NCBI RefSeq assembly: GCF_028623165.1
Contig: NZ_CP117768.1
Location: 4,402,001-4,466,000 of the forward strand
Source of the DNA: Nostoc sp. UHCC 0926
Lineage (GTDB): Bacteria > Cyanobacteriota > Cyanobacteriia > Cyanobacteriales > Nostocaceae
Reading direction: 5' to 3'
Length of the DNA stretch: 64,000 nt
Numbering within the stretch: the first letter of the stretch is position 1; each line of letters starts with the position of its first letter. Below, in pieces: positions 33,626-42,053 of this stretch. The notes under the pieces are model-generated. The model ran no database searches. It saw nothing but the letters and a program-made list of their open reading frames with translations, and was not told the origin of the DNA. The translations under genes and the position numbers were made by a program.

Positions 33626-34543
33626 ATGTCCAAATCGTCAAATAAAATTCTCGTCATTGAAGATGATAACGTTACCCGCAATCTTTACTTAAAGGGTCTT
33701 GAGGCTAAAGGTTTTGATCCGATAGGTGCTGACAACGGTCTTGCTGGTATCCAGCAAGCACAAAAGCGCATACCCGACTTAGTGATTTGCGATATTACGA
33801 TGCCTGATATGGATGGTTATAGCGTTTTAACTACGCTACGCCAAGATCCTCTTACAGCAATTATTCCTTTCATTTTTTTGACTGGCAGTAGTACCAGAGC
33901 AGATGTTCGCAAAGCTATGGAATTGGGAGCAGACGACTATCTTAGCAAACCCTCTACACTAGACGAATTGCTCAGAGCGATCACTACTCGCTTGCAAAAG
34001 CAAGCTACTCTCCAATACTGGTGCAATATTCAATTCCACAAAGCTGCAAAATCACTATTTGAAGATAATACAACAGCGATCGCTGGAGGTGTTGGCGTTG
34101 GTGTTGGCGTTGGCGTTGGCGTTGGCGAAGCCTCTCTACGAGAAGCCTCTCGTAGAGAAGCTTTTGGTAGAGAAGCTTTTGGTAGAGAAGCCATGATCCC
34201 TCAGAAGTCAATCTTTCCCTGCATTCCTCAATTAAAAGAAGTTTTCGACTTTATCGAAGCCCATTATCATCAAGGAATTACTTTGTGTGATGTGGCTGTT
34301 GCTGTTGGTTACTCATCTGCTTACTTAACTAACCGAGTAGCAAAGCAGACAGGAGAGACTGTAAACTGCTGGATTGTCAAACGCCGGATGGCGGGAGCTC
34401 GTTCTTTACTCCAAAATAATAATCAGACAGTCGAGAAGATAGCGAAAGCATTGGGCTATCAGGATGTGTCTCATTTCTCCCGCCAGTTTCGCCAACATCA
34501 CGGTTTACCTCCCCAGGCTTGGCGCAAAGAACATCCTCACTAA
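33626..34543 (+). CDS. Response regulator with AraC-type DNA-binding domain
   Basis: 305 residues. Receiver 1-125: LVIEDDNVTRN acidic pair, phospho-acceptor Asp56 in DLVICDITMPDMDGY, Thr in FLTGSS, and Lys in YLSKPS. AraC/XylS HTH about 205-303: ITLCDVAVAVGYSSAYLTN and TVEKIAKALGYQDVSHFSRQF, ending QAWRKEHPH. Between them (about 154-189) is a repeat-derived linker, (GV)n then EASLREASRREAFGREAFG. It is equivalent to NpF1278, needed for scytonemin induction in N. punctiforme. It is the obvious candidate to bind the repeated sequences before scyA and trpEG. Start ATG at 33626 has no clear ribosome site. Confidence 0.92.
   Translation: MSKSSNKILVIEDDNVTRNLYLKGLEAKGFDPIGADNGLAGIQQAQKRIPDLVICDITMPDMDGYSVLTTLRQDPLTAIIPFIFLTGSSTRADVRKAMELGADDYLSKPSTLDELLRAITTRLQKQATLQYWCNIQFHKAAKSLFEDNTTAIAGGVGVGVGVGVGVGEASLREASRREAFGREAFGREAMIPQKSIFPCIPQLKEVFDFIEAHYHQGITLCDVAVAVGYSSAYLTNRVAKQTGETVNCWIVKRRMAGARSLLQNNNQTVEKIAKALGYQDVSHFSRQFRQHHGLPPQAWRKEHPH
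34085..34192. repeat. In-frame repeat tract in the response regulator linker
   Basis: A GTTGGC/GTTGGT hexamer tract (about 34090-34125) is followed by two palindromic Nostoc repeats with GAAGCCTCTCTACGAGAAGC and the twice-repeated TTTTGGTAGAGAAGC. It keeps the frame and codes for the flexible linker. Confidence 0.85.
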
Positions 34544-34635
34544 ACCAAAAAGTTTTTCCCAAAGAGCGAATGTAAGCATTCAGGTCAAGGGGTATTGACA
34601 AGTGTGACATCTGAAGCGGAATATCACAATTATGT

Positions 34636-34857
34636 ATGCGAAAAAACCTGCCTCTAAAACTAGAGCGTGAAACCCTTCTCCAGTTAGCTCTGGAACAACT
34701 GGCGGACATCATTGTTGAGCAGGCGATAGCTAGTTATCATCGGTCGGATGAAGTTAAAAAGTTTTTGGCATCTGTTAACGAGCGTGCAAGTTTCAAAGCA
34801 GAGTGGCAAATTCCTTGTATTCGATTTGCACCCAATGCACCCGAAAAAACTCAGTAG
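34636..34857 (+). pseudogene. Possible transposase N-terminal fragment
   Basis: 73 codons. The first 35 (LPLKLERETLLQLALEQLADIIVEQAIA) resemble the leading helix of IS66-like transposases, in which a long coiled coil would follow. Here the sequence changes character and stops. No ribosome site. Could also be a spurious frame. Confidence 0.3.
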
Positions 34858-34924
34858 AAGATGTTTGGTTACAAGCCAAGAACTTTTTGAGAAAGTTTTG
34901 GTCTGTTTGCAAATCTTTTTCTGT

Positions 34925-34998
34925 TGTCAAGTGGCTGTTTAAGTTCTTTACCAATCACTAATGTCAAGTGGCTGTTTAAGTTCTTTACCAATCACTAA
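34925..34998. repeat. Perfect 37-bp tandem duplication
   Basis: TGTCAAGTGGCTGTTTAAGT continuing to CACTAA is present twice head to tail (34925-34961, 34962-34998) without a mismatch. Recent duplication, no evident function. Confidence 0.9.
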
Positions 34999-35066
34999 GA
35001 ATTTGATTTTCCCAAGCTACATCAGTATGAACCCTGTTCGGATCTCAAATAGGATTGCTATAGAAC

Positions 35067-35162
35067 TTACAGCTATTTTCAGGTAAATAGACCACGCGGT
35101 AGGGGCGCAAGGCCTTGCGCCCCTACAACAGATGTGGTTCAAATACTTGAATTCTGCTGTAA
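35067..35162. repeat. 96-bp palindromic element, copy 3 (inverted)
   Basis: Reverse-complement orientation of the elements at 6349 and 13025, same 96-bp length, with the central AGGGGCGCAAGGCCTTGCGC palindrome intact. Confidence 0.92.
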
Positions 35163-35311
35163 ACAACAGCAACGTCAAGCTAAGTTGTCTATTTCTCGGC
35201 AGTCATCACCACAACCGCGCCGAGGTTTGAGAAGGTGAATTATGTGCAACCTGAGTTACCCTTAAATCAATGGGGACAAATGAGCTTGTTTTGATGATGG
35301 TTAACTGATGA

Positions 35312-35416
35312 GTGGTAAACGCACAACAGCAACAACAGCTAGAACAAACTCAGCAGCAGCTTCAAGAACTTTTAGCCAGATTACAACAACAAGGAATTGA
35401 CCCAAATTTACTATGA
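35312..35416 (+). pseudogene. C-terminal remnant of a Uma2-like protein
   Basis: 35 codons reading AQQQQQLEQTQQQLQELLAR then LQQQGIDPNLL and stop. This Gln/Leu coil ending in GIDPNLL is typical of the tail of cyanobacterial Uma2/DUF820 family proteins. The catalytic part is absent; a TGA precedes the fragment. Confidence 0.5.
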
Positions 35417-35468
35417 ACTACCCTGGCTCAAACTTTCGCACAGCCACAGGGAGTTCATTATCTGACTT

Positions 35469-35690
35469 TTATACCCGTACAAATACATCCTCTAAATCCA
35501 ACACATGTAAGCCGATTCTGAAGTCCTCTGTTTTATAGCCTCGATAAATATCGACTAAGGTTTGCTGATAGTTTCCCTGGAAACCTGAAGTGAGCTTACG
35601 AACTTTGGCTGGTAAGTCGTCTACTTGTTCACCAACCCATTGTCCGGCTTTTTCTCCTTTTTCTTCTGCCTTTTTTTCTGCTTTAGAACG
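35469..35690 (-). pseudogene. C-terminal gene fragment of unknown family
   Basis: An open minus-strand frame without a start reads SKAEKKAEEKGEKAGQWVGE then QVDDLPAKVRKLTSGFQGNY and ends DLEDVFVRV at the TAA 35469-35471. It is convincing as a former coding end because of its amphipathic Lys/Glu start and conserved-looking tail, but I do not recognise the family. It meets the HicA fragment head to head near 35685. Confidence 0.4.
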
Positions 35691-35865
35691 GGATGGATGG
35701 ATAGTTGTACGCCAGCGAGGTAGTCACATTAGATTGCAAAAAAGCATACTGGATGAAGTCTTGAAATTGACTGTCCCAGCTTATTAGCCAGTTAAGGGTT
35801 CTACCCTAGCTAAGATTTTAAAGCAAGCTCGTATAGACTTGGAAAGATTTTTAAATTTATTGTAG
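35683..35865 (+). pseudogene. HicA-type toxin remnant
   Basis: The frame reads LERDGWIVVRQRGSHIRLQK, then LKLTVPAY, a TAG at 35785-35787, then PVKGSTLAKILKQARIDLER. This is the YcfA/HicA mRNA-interferase pattern (GW/RQ-GSHxR ... TVP-H..-GTL-ILKQA), with the catalytic GSH kept. The N-terminal start and partner HicB are lost and a stop interrupts the middle. Confidence 0.65.
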
Positions 35866-35884
35866 CCAAAGATGGCATAAATAA

Positions 35885-38800
35885 TTACTTCCCATCCTCC
35901 AATATCAATGTAGACTCAGCTGTACGCCCAAATTCTTCTGGTGCATATTGCAAGTGAACTTCTGCACCAGGCCAAGAAAACGTACCAGGAGTAACAGAAC
36001 GGACTAAGTAATGCAGACTATAAACTCCTGGTTCCAGGTGGTCGGCGTAGGCGATAATGCGATCGCGGTAGATATTTCTAAAGCCAAGTTCCCAGTTATC
36101 GGCTTTTGCTTCTAATGCAGCTGTGGTAGTTTGAAAACTTGCATCCACCGCTTCAAAACCTGATGGTAGCGGATCTTTAATCACCACATGATCCACAGGA
36201 TGATCAGCGATGATTTCTAAACCAATATCAAACACCTGTCCAGAGGCTAAAGTCAAGGGTTTATCAAAAGCGTAAAGACCTGTTTTTTGTAAAACTTTCT
36301 CTTTATTTACTTGACTAATTCCCCGTGTTATGCGTAAGCCGTTAAACCTACCTGGCTGATTTCCTTGCAAGCGATAATTATAAGCAACTAGATAGTGCAA
36401 AGTGCCATTACCTGATTTTTGCAGTGTTAAATCATTACGACCGCGAGGTAATTGATTCATCGGCACATTTAGCTGTAAGCTAGGATTTTGATAGCCATCA
36501 AAGCGATTTTCTCCTAACTTATTACCAGCTAATTGCACAGTGGCAACAAAATTAGGTGGCGTCGGTTGCAGTTGGCTATATTCTACCAAAGCTGTTAATG
36601 CTTGGGCATTATTATAGTTAGTTTGCCATGTGCCATTCCGTCGCAATGCGAGAAGACTTTGGAATAACTTATCTATAACTTCGGGTTTACTCTGCTTGGC
36701 AAGAAATAAGCGTAAAGCTTGTGCTTGCGTTGTGGTAGATGAACTCATCCATCCCCAACTAGCTGGTAAACTTACAACTGCTGTGCTACCAGTTTCATAT
36801 ATATTCTGTTGTAATTTGTTCACCAGTTGTTGAGATTCATCTTGCCATTCTGGGAATTGAGATAAGTATCGCGCTAGTTTAATTTGAGTTACTACATCAA
36901 AATTATTGCGCTGTTCATAAATATCTACAAGGAAAGTATTGCGTTTTTCTCCTACTTCTGCTAAAGCGATTAAAGCATTAAGTTGCAGTTGCCTTTTACA
37001 TAGTAGCTGTTTACAAAATTCGTATTCACCAGGATTCGCCAGAACTTTTTGCAGATAATTTTTAAGGCGAGACAGCATTGCAGAATCGACTAAATTAGGG
37101 AACACCTGACTGGCTTTAGCTAAAGATTCACCCACATAGGAAGAAACCCAAGGGTCGGATTTTTCTTGTCCAGGGAAAGCAGCAAAACCACCATCTGCTA
37201 TTTGGAGTTTTTGTAATTTTTCAATTGCTTGATTTGCCTGTTGGCTAGGATTAAATTCTGCAAAGGTCTGACCATATTTTTGTGTAAGATTTTGCAGATT
37301 AGCAGCAATGATTAACTGACTTGCAGCAGGTTCTGTAAACGGCAAATCATCATCTTCTAATACCTGCTTTGCTGGTGCTTTAATTTCCGGTATCAAAGTA
37401 CTCGCCAACTGAATATCTAAACCTCCTGCATCAGGGAAGGTATTTTTATCAACATTCAGAGGAATCTTCACCTGTTTTTCAGTAACACCAGTTTCAACGA
37501 CTTGTTCTGTAATTTCAATTGGCTTAATTTCCAAAGGTACTTCAAAAGCATCTGCGGCTGTATTTAGCTGAGTGGTAAAGCGAACTTTACCAACTCCCAC
37601 ACTATCCGCCACCATTGGAAAGCGATAAGCATGAGTTGCGGATTCAGCTTTTGTTTGCAAAGCAGTAGTTGTGGGGTTTTTCTCGGCAAACTTCACATTA
37701 GTGCTAAGTTCGCCATTTATTGAGAGATTTCCTGTATTCCCAGTGTTGTTAGTTACGGATAAACCAGCAAGGATGCGATCGCCTGGACGGGCAAATTGTG
37801 GCAAGATGGCATTAGTTAGCAGTGGCTTTGTGGTGATAAACGTCGCGTCCCCATTCCCGAAACGCAGATTTCCATCGGTGGCGACAGCCATCACTCGCCA
37901 TGTAGTTAAATCATCCGGCAATTTAAAGGTTATCTGTGCATTACCATTAGCATCGGTGAGGACAGAACCATTGTAGTAAGCTAAGGCTTGAAAATCTGTG
38001 CGAGTGCGAGTATTCGCTGCACCAGTGGAGAAACCACCGCCATAACCCCAACCTTTGGGTTTAGCTACATCTTGTGGTTGTAAAATTACATCCGGTCGAT
38101 TATCGCTAAAGCGGGTAGATATTGGCTGTTCTGCATAAACTGTATCCACCAAATCTGGTGCACGATAACCAGAAAGTTGTAGCACCGCCTCATTCACCAC
38201 CATGACTGTAAACTGTCCTTTGGTGGGATTGCCTTGATTATCCTTGAGTTCTAGCTGTATTGTTTCCTCTGCACCAGGTTCTAATGATGCTTGCACTGGC
38301 TTAACTTGCAGTTTTAAATACTTATCTTCTAAGTTAACTTTAAAAGGTGTAAAACCAATCTTCACCAAGTTATCTAAACTTCCTAGTTCCACTTGATTGA
38401 GAGGTTTACCTTGCCTTACTAATACAGCTTCGATGGCTGCATTTGGCAGCATTTCTGGGGTAACTTGAAACTGAATTTGTGGTGCGCCTCCCTGAACTTT
38501 GGTAATCTGCTGATAAAGGGGTTTGTCTTTAATCACAGCAAAGTATAATTCTGCATCTGGATAGGGAGATTGAATTAGTGCAGTAGCGGTATCACCAGGT
38601 TTAAACTCTTTTTTATCTAATTTAACTTCTAAGGCATCTTGTTCTCTAGAACCCCAAAATACTGGATTTCCTCCAGTTGCCCAAATTTGTAAATCTGTGG
38701 CACTTAATTCGTTTTTGGCATCATTAAAATTGGTTCTAATCCGGTATGAACCAGATTCTGGTGCTGTTAAATTTACCGATTGTGGACTGCTACTAGATGT

Positions 38801-41701
38801 AATTTCTGCTTGTCCAACTGTCTTATATTCGACTTGATTTTTTGGTGTTCGGCTACCTTCCACCAACTGGGTGATACTACTGTATTTAATCTGTTGTAAT
38901 TCCAGACGCACCCGTTGACCTGTTATCGGTTTTCCTATAGGGTCGGTAACAACCACTTCAACGGGAAAAGCCTTACCAGCATCAGTGATAAAATTACTTT
39001 TTAACCCGATGAGGCGATTACTTGGTAAGGCTGTAAAAGTTTTGGAATTAGCTACAGACAGATTAGAAACATCTGCAACTTGCACATCCACCTGGTAAGT
39101 CATGGAATATGGTAAATCCTTAGCCACTGTTACCGTTTGGGTAGTTGTACCATTAGCATCTAATTGGGTATTAGTTTGTAACACATCACTAGATATAGTA
39201 GGAGTTTCCTCAGGCCATAACCATTGCCGACCAAAAGTAAATTCCTCCCAACCTTTAGGGATAAAGTTAGCCTGCTGGCGAGTAATAAAATATTTTGCTT
39301 CACCACCTTCTACAGGCGCACCAAATAAATAATTACTTTTAGCATTAATATCAACTTTCTCGTCTATGAGAGCAAATTCTTTATCTAAGTTGAGTTCGAC
39401 TTTAAAGTTGGGTGGCTTAAACTCAGCTACCCGAAATTCTCCAGAAATTTCTTGCCCGTTCTTTCCCTTAGCCTGGATTGTATGGTAGCCTAAGCGCTGA
39501 GTAGTCTTAATTGGCAATTCTAGAGAAAATGTGCCAAATTCATTTGTAGTTTGCGTACCTAAATTGGTCTTTTGTCCATCAGGATTTACCAAAGTTAATT
39601 GGTAAACAGCATTTTTGTCTTGCTGGATTGTGCCATTTTGTAAGAAGTCAGCAAACCCAGTTAACCAAGCTTTTTCACCTGGTTGATATAACTGTCTATC
39701 TGAGAAGATTACCCCGCGTGATTCTGGCTTACTAGCTTGCCAACCTGCATCAATCCCATATCCATAAACGCCGCTATATTCTTCAGTTCTTGCGAATGCC
39801 CAATCTTGATTTTCGTGGGCAATTACTAATAATTGTGGTGATTTACTAGAGGTTTCATTCCCAGAATAACATTGCTGCAATCCTTCACGGACAATTCTAA
39901 AAGTTCCATTTTCATCAGTTTTACCCGTTGCACAAGGTACAGGTTCCGGGCGAGATTTTGCCTGTAATTTTGATTGATAAATTTCAACAGCGCTATTTTT
40001 AACTGGTGAACCATCTGTAAGATGATTGACGCGAATTAAGCCCGACTCAGGAAACCACTGAGTAAATACGCCCAAATTCGTCAATTCAACTAAGCCATAA
40101 GTTGTCGGTTCTCGCCACAGTTCCTTACCATTCTCCTGATATTTATTAGTCCGGGCTTGCACTCCGTAAGCTAACATTCCCGTAGTAGCACTTATTTTTT
40201 CCCGGAGAGGTACAGCAATATCAACTGATTGATTTTTCTTACCTGATACCTTAAAGCTTTGCCAATCAGAGGGTTGTGGTAATAAATCATTACTATTATT
40301 AAAATAAACTAAATCTGTTGGTTTAACTACTCGATAAGCTGCTTGATACTTAGATTCTGGTAGATTTCCCGTACTAATATTTAGCTGTAAATCTTTACCT
40401 GTAGGGAAAATATTCAAATCTGATGCCACCCAGATATCCCCAGCTAAATCTCCAGTATCATATTTTAATGTGACAGGTTTACCCAAAGTTTGCCCAAACT
40501 TATCTTTGAGATCAGCACCTATAGTAATTGTATAAGTCTTGGCAGGTTCTAGCGCATAAGGATTGATACCGACAATTTTATCTTCATCGTTTACTTGCAG
40601 AATTCTCGAAATGGCTTTTGGGGCTGGATTAATGGTAATATTTTCTTTAGCTGAATCTGCTAATAAGACATTATTAAATTCTAGCTGCGGACTGCCTTTA
40701 AGAAATCTTCCAAAAGTTCCACCTGCATCTGGCTGTCCGTAAAAGTTAATTTTCTGAAATGCCAAAGGCGAATAAGTTGCTAACTTAGTGGCAAATTCTT
40801 TCTCTGTAGGGAGATTGCCATAAGCAGGACGTATTCCTGGAGTAAATACCAGGCGATAACGGGTTGCTTTTTCGAGATTTTGCTGTGGGATAAGATTATA
40901 AATCCAATTACGTACTGAAGGGTCAAATTTTTCTAAAGGATCTTCATTTTCTTCTTTTAATGGTTTTTCTTCTTTGTTTAATTCAACTTTAAAACCTGTA
41001 CCTTTATTTTTTCCTTCAGGAATTAACTGTAAATGTTCTTGTACAGAAGCTAAATCTAATTCTACATTGGAAGTAAACTGTAACTTTTGTTGTAAATCAA
41101 TTGGTTCAACATCAGCCTTCTCAATGGGATTGACACCGGGTAAATTAGTCAGGTTGATAGATTCGGTATTGAAAGTCCAAGGTAAATCTTTGTCTAGGCG
41201 ATGATTTTTTAAATCAGCTAAACCTGCTTTGAGAGTGACTTGAAATCTTGTCGCTATTGGCAATGCTTTGTCAGCTTTAAAACCTACCATCCGCGGTGTT
41301 AAAAAGCGAAATTGACCAGGTAAAGGCGGCGAAAGCGCAAATTTTTGTAATAATTTTTGCTGTTCTGGGCTGTCAAGACTTTCAACTGGTATTAAAGCTT
41401 CTTTAAAACGGATGCGGATTTGGTTAAGAGATTTTGCATCCCCAATGGGACTAATTTGTTCAATCCAGTCTGGTAATTTCGGCGGCGTGAGTGGGGAAAC
41501 TGTTGGTAGTTGTTCTTTACCTGAATTGATACCAAAAAAATTACACCCTGCGATCGCTAGTATAAATGTAAAGATAAGAAGAAACTGTATTGTTCTCTTC
41601 CGGCTCGAAGAATGGCTAATTTTTTTTAACAAACCGCCAAAGACGCCAAGGACGCGATAGGTAATCTTATGGTGGAAACGCAGTAGAACTCTGATAATCA
41701 T
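35885..41701 (-). CDS. Alpha-2-macroglobulin family lipoprotein (thioester-less)
   Basis: 1938 residues. Lipobox LAIAGC has its Cys at residue 53. The first 23 residues are read from repeat-like DNA; a TTG at 41632 would give a more normal signal peptide with the Cys at residue 30. The family core includes SDRQLYQPGEKAWLTGFADF, FRVAEFKPPNFKVELN, LPDDLTTWRVMAVATDG and a terminal KDPLPSGFEAVDASF. Where thioester members have a CxEQ site, this one reads DDLPFTEPAASQLI, so no thioester forms. Bacterial members guard the periplasm against proteases next to PBP1C. Divergent from pbpC 352 bp away, fitting that pairing. Confidence 0.9.
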   Translation of the reverse strand: MIIRVLLRFHHKITYRVLGVFGGLLKKISHSSSRKRTIQFLLIFTFILAIAGCNFFGINSGKEQLPTVSPLTPPKLPDWIEQISPIGDAKSLNQIRIRFKEALIPVESLDSPEQQKLLQKFALSPPLPGQFRFLTPRMVGFKADKALPIATRFQVTLKAGLADLKNHRLDKDLPWTFNTESINLTNLPGVNPIEKADVEPIDLQQKLQFTSNVELDLASVQEHLQLIPEGKNKGTGFKVELNKEEKPLKEENEDPLEKFDPSVRNWIYNLIPQQNLEKATRYRLVFTPGIRPAYGNLPTEKEFATKLATYSPLAFQKINFYGQPDAGGTFGRFLKGSPQLEFNNVLLADSAKENITINPAPKAISRILQVNDEDKIVGINPYALEPAKTYTITIGADLKDKFGQTLGKPVTLKYDTGDLAGDIWVASDLNIFPTGKDLQLNISTGNLPESKYQAAYRVVKPTDLVYFNNSNDLLPQPSDWQSFKVSGKKNQSVDIAVPLREKISATTGMLAYGVQARTNKYQENGKELWREPTTYGLVELTNLGVFTQWFPESGLIRVNHLTDGSPVKNSAVEIYQSKLQAKSRPEPVPCATGKTDENGTFRIVREGLQQCYSGNETSSKSPQLLVIAHENQDWAFARTEEYSGVYGYGIDAGWQASKPESRGVIFSDRQLYQPGEKAWLTGFADFLQNGTIQQDKNAVYQLTLVNPDGQKTNLGTQTTNEFGTFSLELPIKTTQRLGYHTIQAKGKNGQEISGEFRVAEFKPPNFKVELNLDKEFALIDEKVDINAKSNYLFGAPVEGGEAKYFITRQQANFIPKGWEEFTFGRQWLWPEETPTISSDVLQTNTQLDANGTTTQTVTVAKDLPYSMTYQVDVQVADVSNLSVANSKTFTALPSNRLIGLKSNFITDAGKAFPVEVVVTDPIGKPITGQRVRLELQQIKYSSITQLVEGSRTPKNQVEYKTVGQAEITSSSSPQSVNLTAPESGSYRIRTNFNDAKNELSATDLQIWATGGNPVFWGSREQDALEVKLDKKEFKPGDTATALIQSPYPDAELYFAVIKDKPLYQQITKVQGGAPQIQFQVTPEMLPNAAIEAVLVRQGKPLNQVELGSLDNLVKIGFTPFKVNLEDKYLKLQVKPVQASLEPGAEETIQLELKDNQGNPTKGQFTVMVVNEAVLQLSGYRAPDLVDTVYAEQPISTRFSDNRPDVILQPQDVAKPKGWGYGGGFSTGAANTRTRTDFQALAYYNGSVLTDANGNAQITFKLPDDLTTWRVMAVATDGNLRFGNGDATFITTKPLLTNAILPQFARPGDRILAGLSVTNNTGNTGNLSINGELSTNVKFAEKNPTTTALQTKAESATHAYRFPMVADSVGVGKVRFTTQLNTAADAFEVPLEIKPIEITEQVVETGVTEKQVKIPLNVDKNTFPDAGGLDIQLASTLIPEIKAPAKQVLEDDDLPFTEPAASQLIIAANLQNLTQKYGQTFAEFNPSQQANQAIEKLQKLQIADGGFAAFPGQEKSDPWVSSYVGESLAKASQVFPNLVDSAMLSRLKNYLQKVLANPGEYEFCKQLLCKRQLQLNALIALAEVGEKRNTFLVDIYEQRNNFDVVTQIKLARYLSQFPEWQDESQQLVNKLQQNIYETGSTAVVSLPASWGWMSSSTTTQAQALRLFLAKQSKPEVIDKLFQSLLALRRNGTWQTNYNNAQALTALVEYSQLQPTPPNFVATVQLAGNKLGENRFDGYQNPSLQLNVPMNQLPRGRNDLTLQKSGNGTLHYLVAYNYRLQGNQPGRFNGLRITRGISQVNKEKVLQKTGLYAFDKPLTLASGQVFDIGLEIIADHPVDHVVIKDPLPSGFEAVDASFQTTTAALEAKADNWELGFRNIYRDRIIAYADHLEPGVYSLHYLVRSVTPGTFSWPGAEVHLQYAPEEFGRTAESTLILEDGK

Positions 41702-42053
41702 CTTTTTAGTAATTCAAAATTAAAAATTCACAAATTATGGCTAACAAAAATTTGCACTCCCTGATTAAGTGAGCAATGCCAACACTAATAAAGGATGCCC
41801 GTTGACTAGCTATTTATACTCAAAACTTGGATTTGACTATGTTTATTTACATAGATAGCTAATTCAGTGTGATTGTTCCAAAAAATAACTACAATTCTTA
41901 ACTATAAAGAAGTATTTAAATTTCGCAAACATTAATTTAGATTTGCTAAGTTAGTAAAAATGAATTATTAAGGATTTGACATATTTACTGATGTAGATGT
42001 AAGTAAGTCGGCGGGAAAATCAAGGTAAGTTTTCTTAGACAGGGGATTCCCTG
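41702..42053. other. Divergent promoter region of the macroglobulin and pbpC genes
   Basis: 352 bp, AT-rich, holding promoters for both flanking genes. At 41999-42032 it contains GTAAGTAAGTCGGCGGGAAAATC, a partial relative of the element at 29972-30098. No gene seen. Confidence 0.55.

Noticed and set aside
34377..34712. 111-codon minus-strand frame
   Set aside because: Mostly antisense to the AraC domain of the response regulator, which is clearly the real gene.
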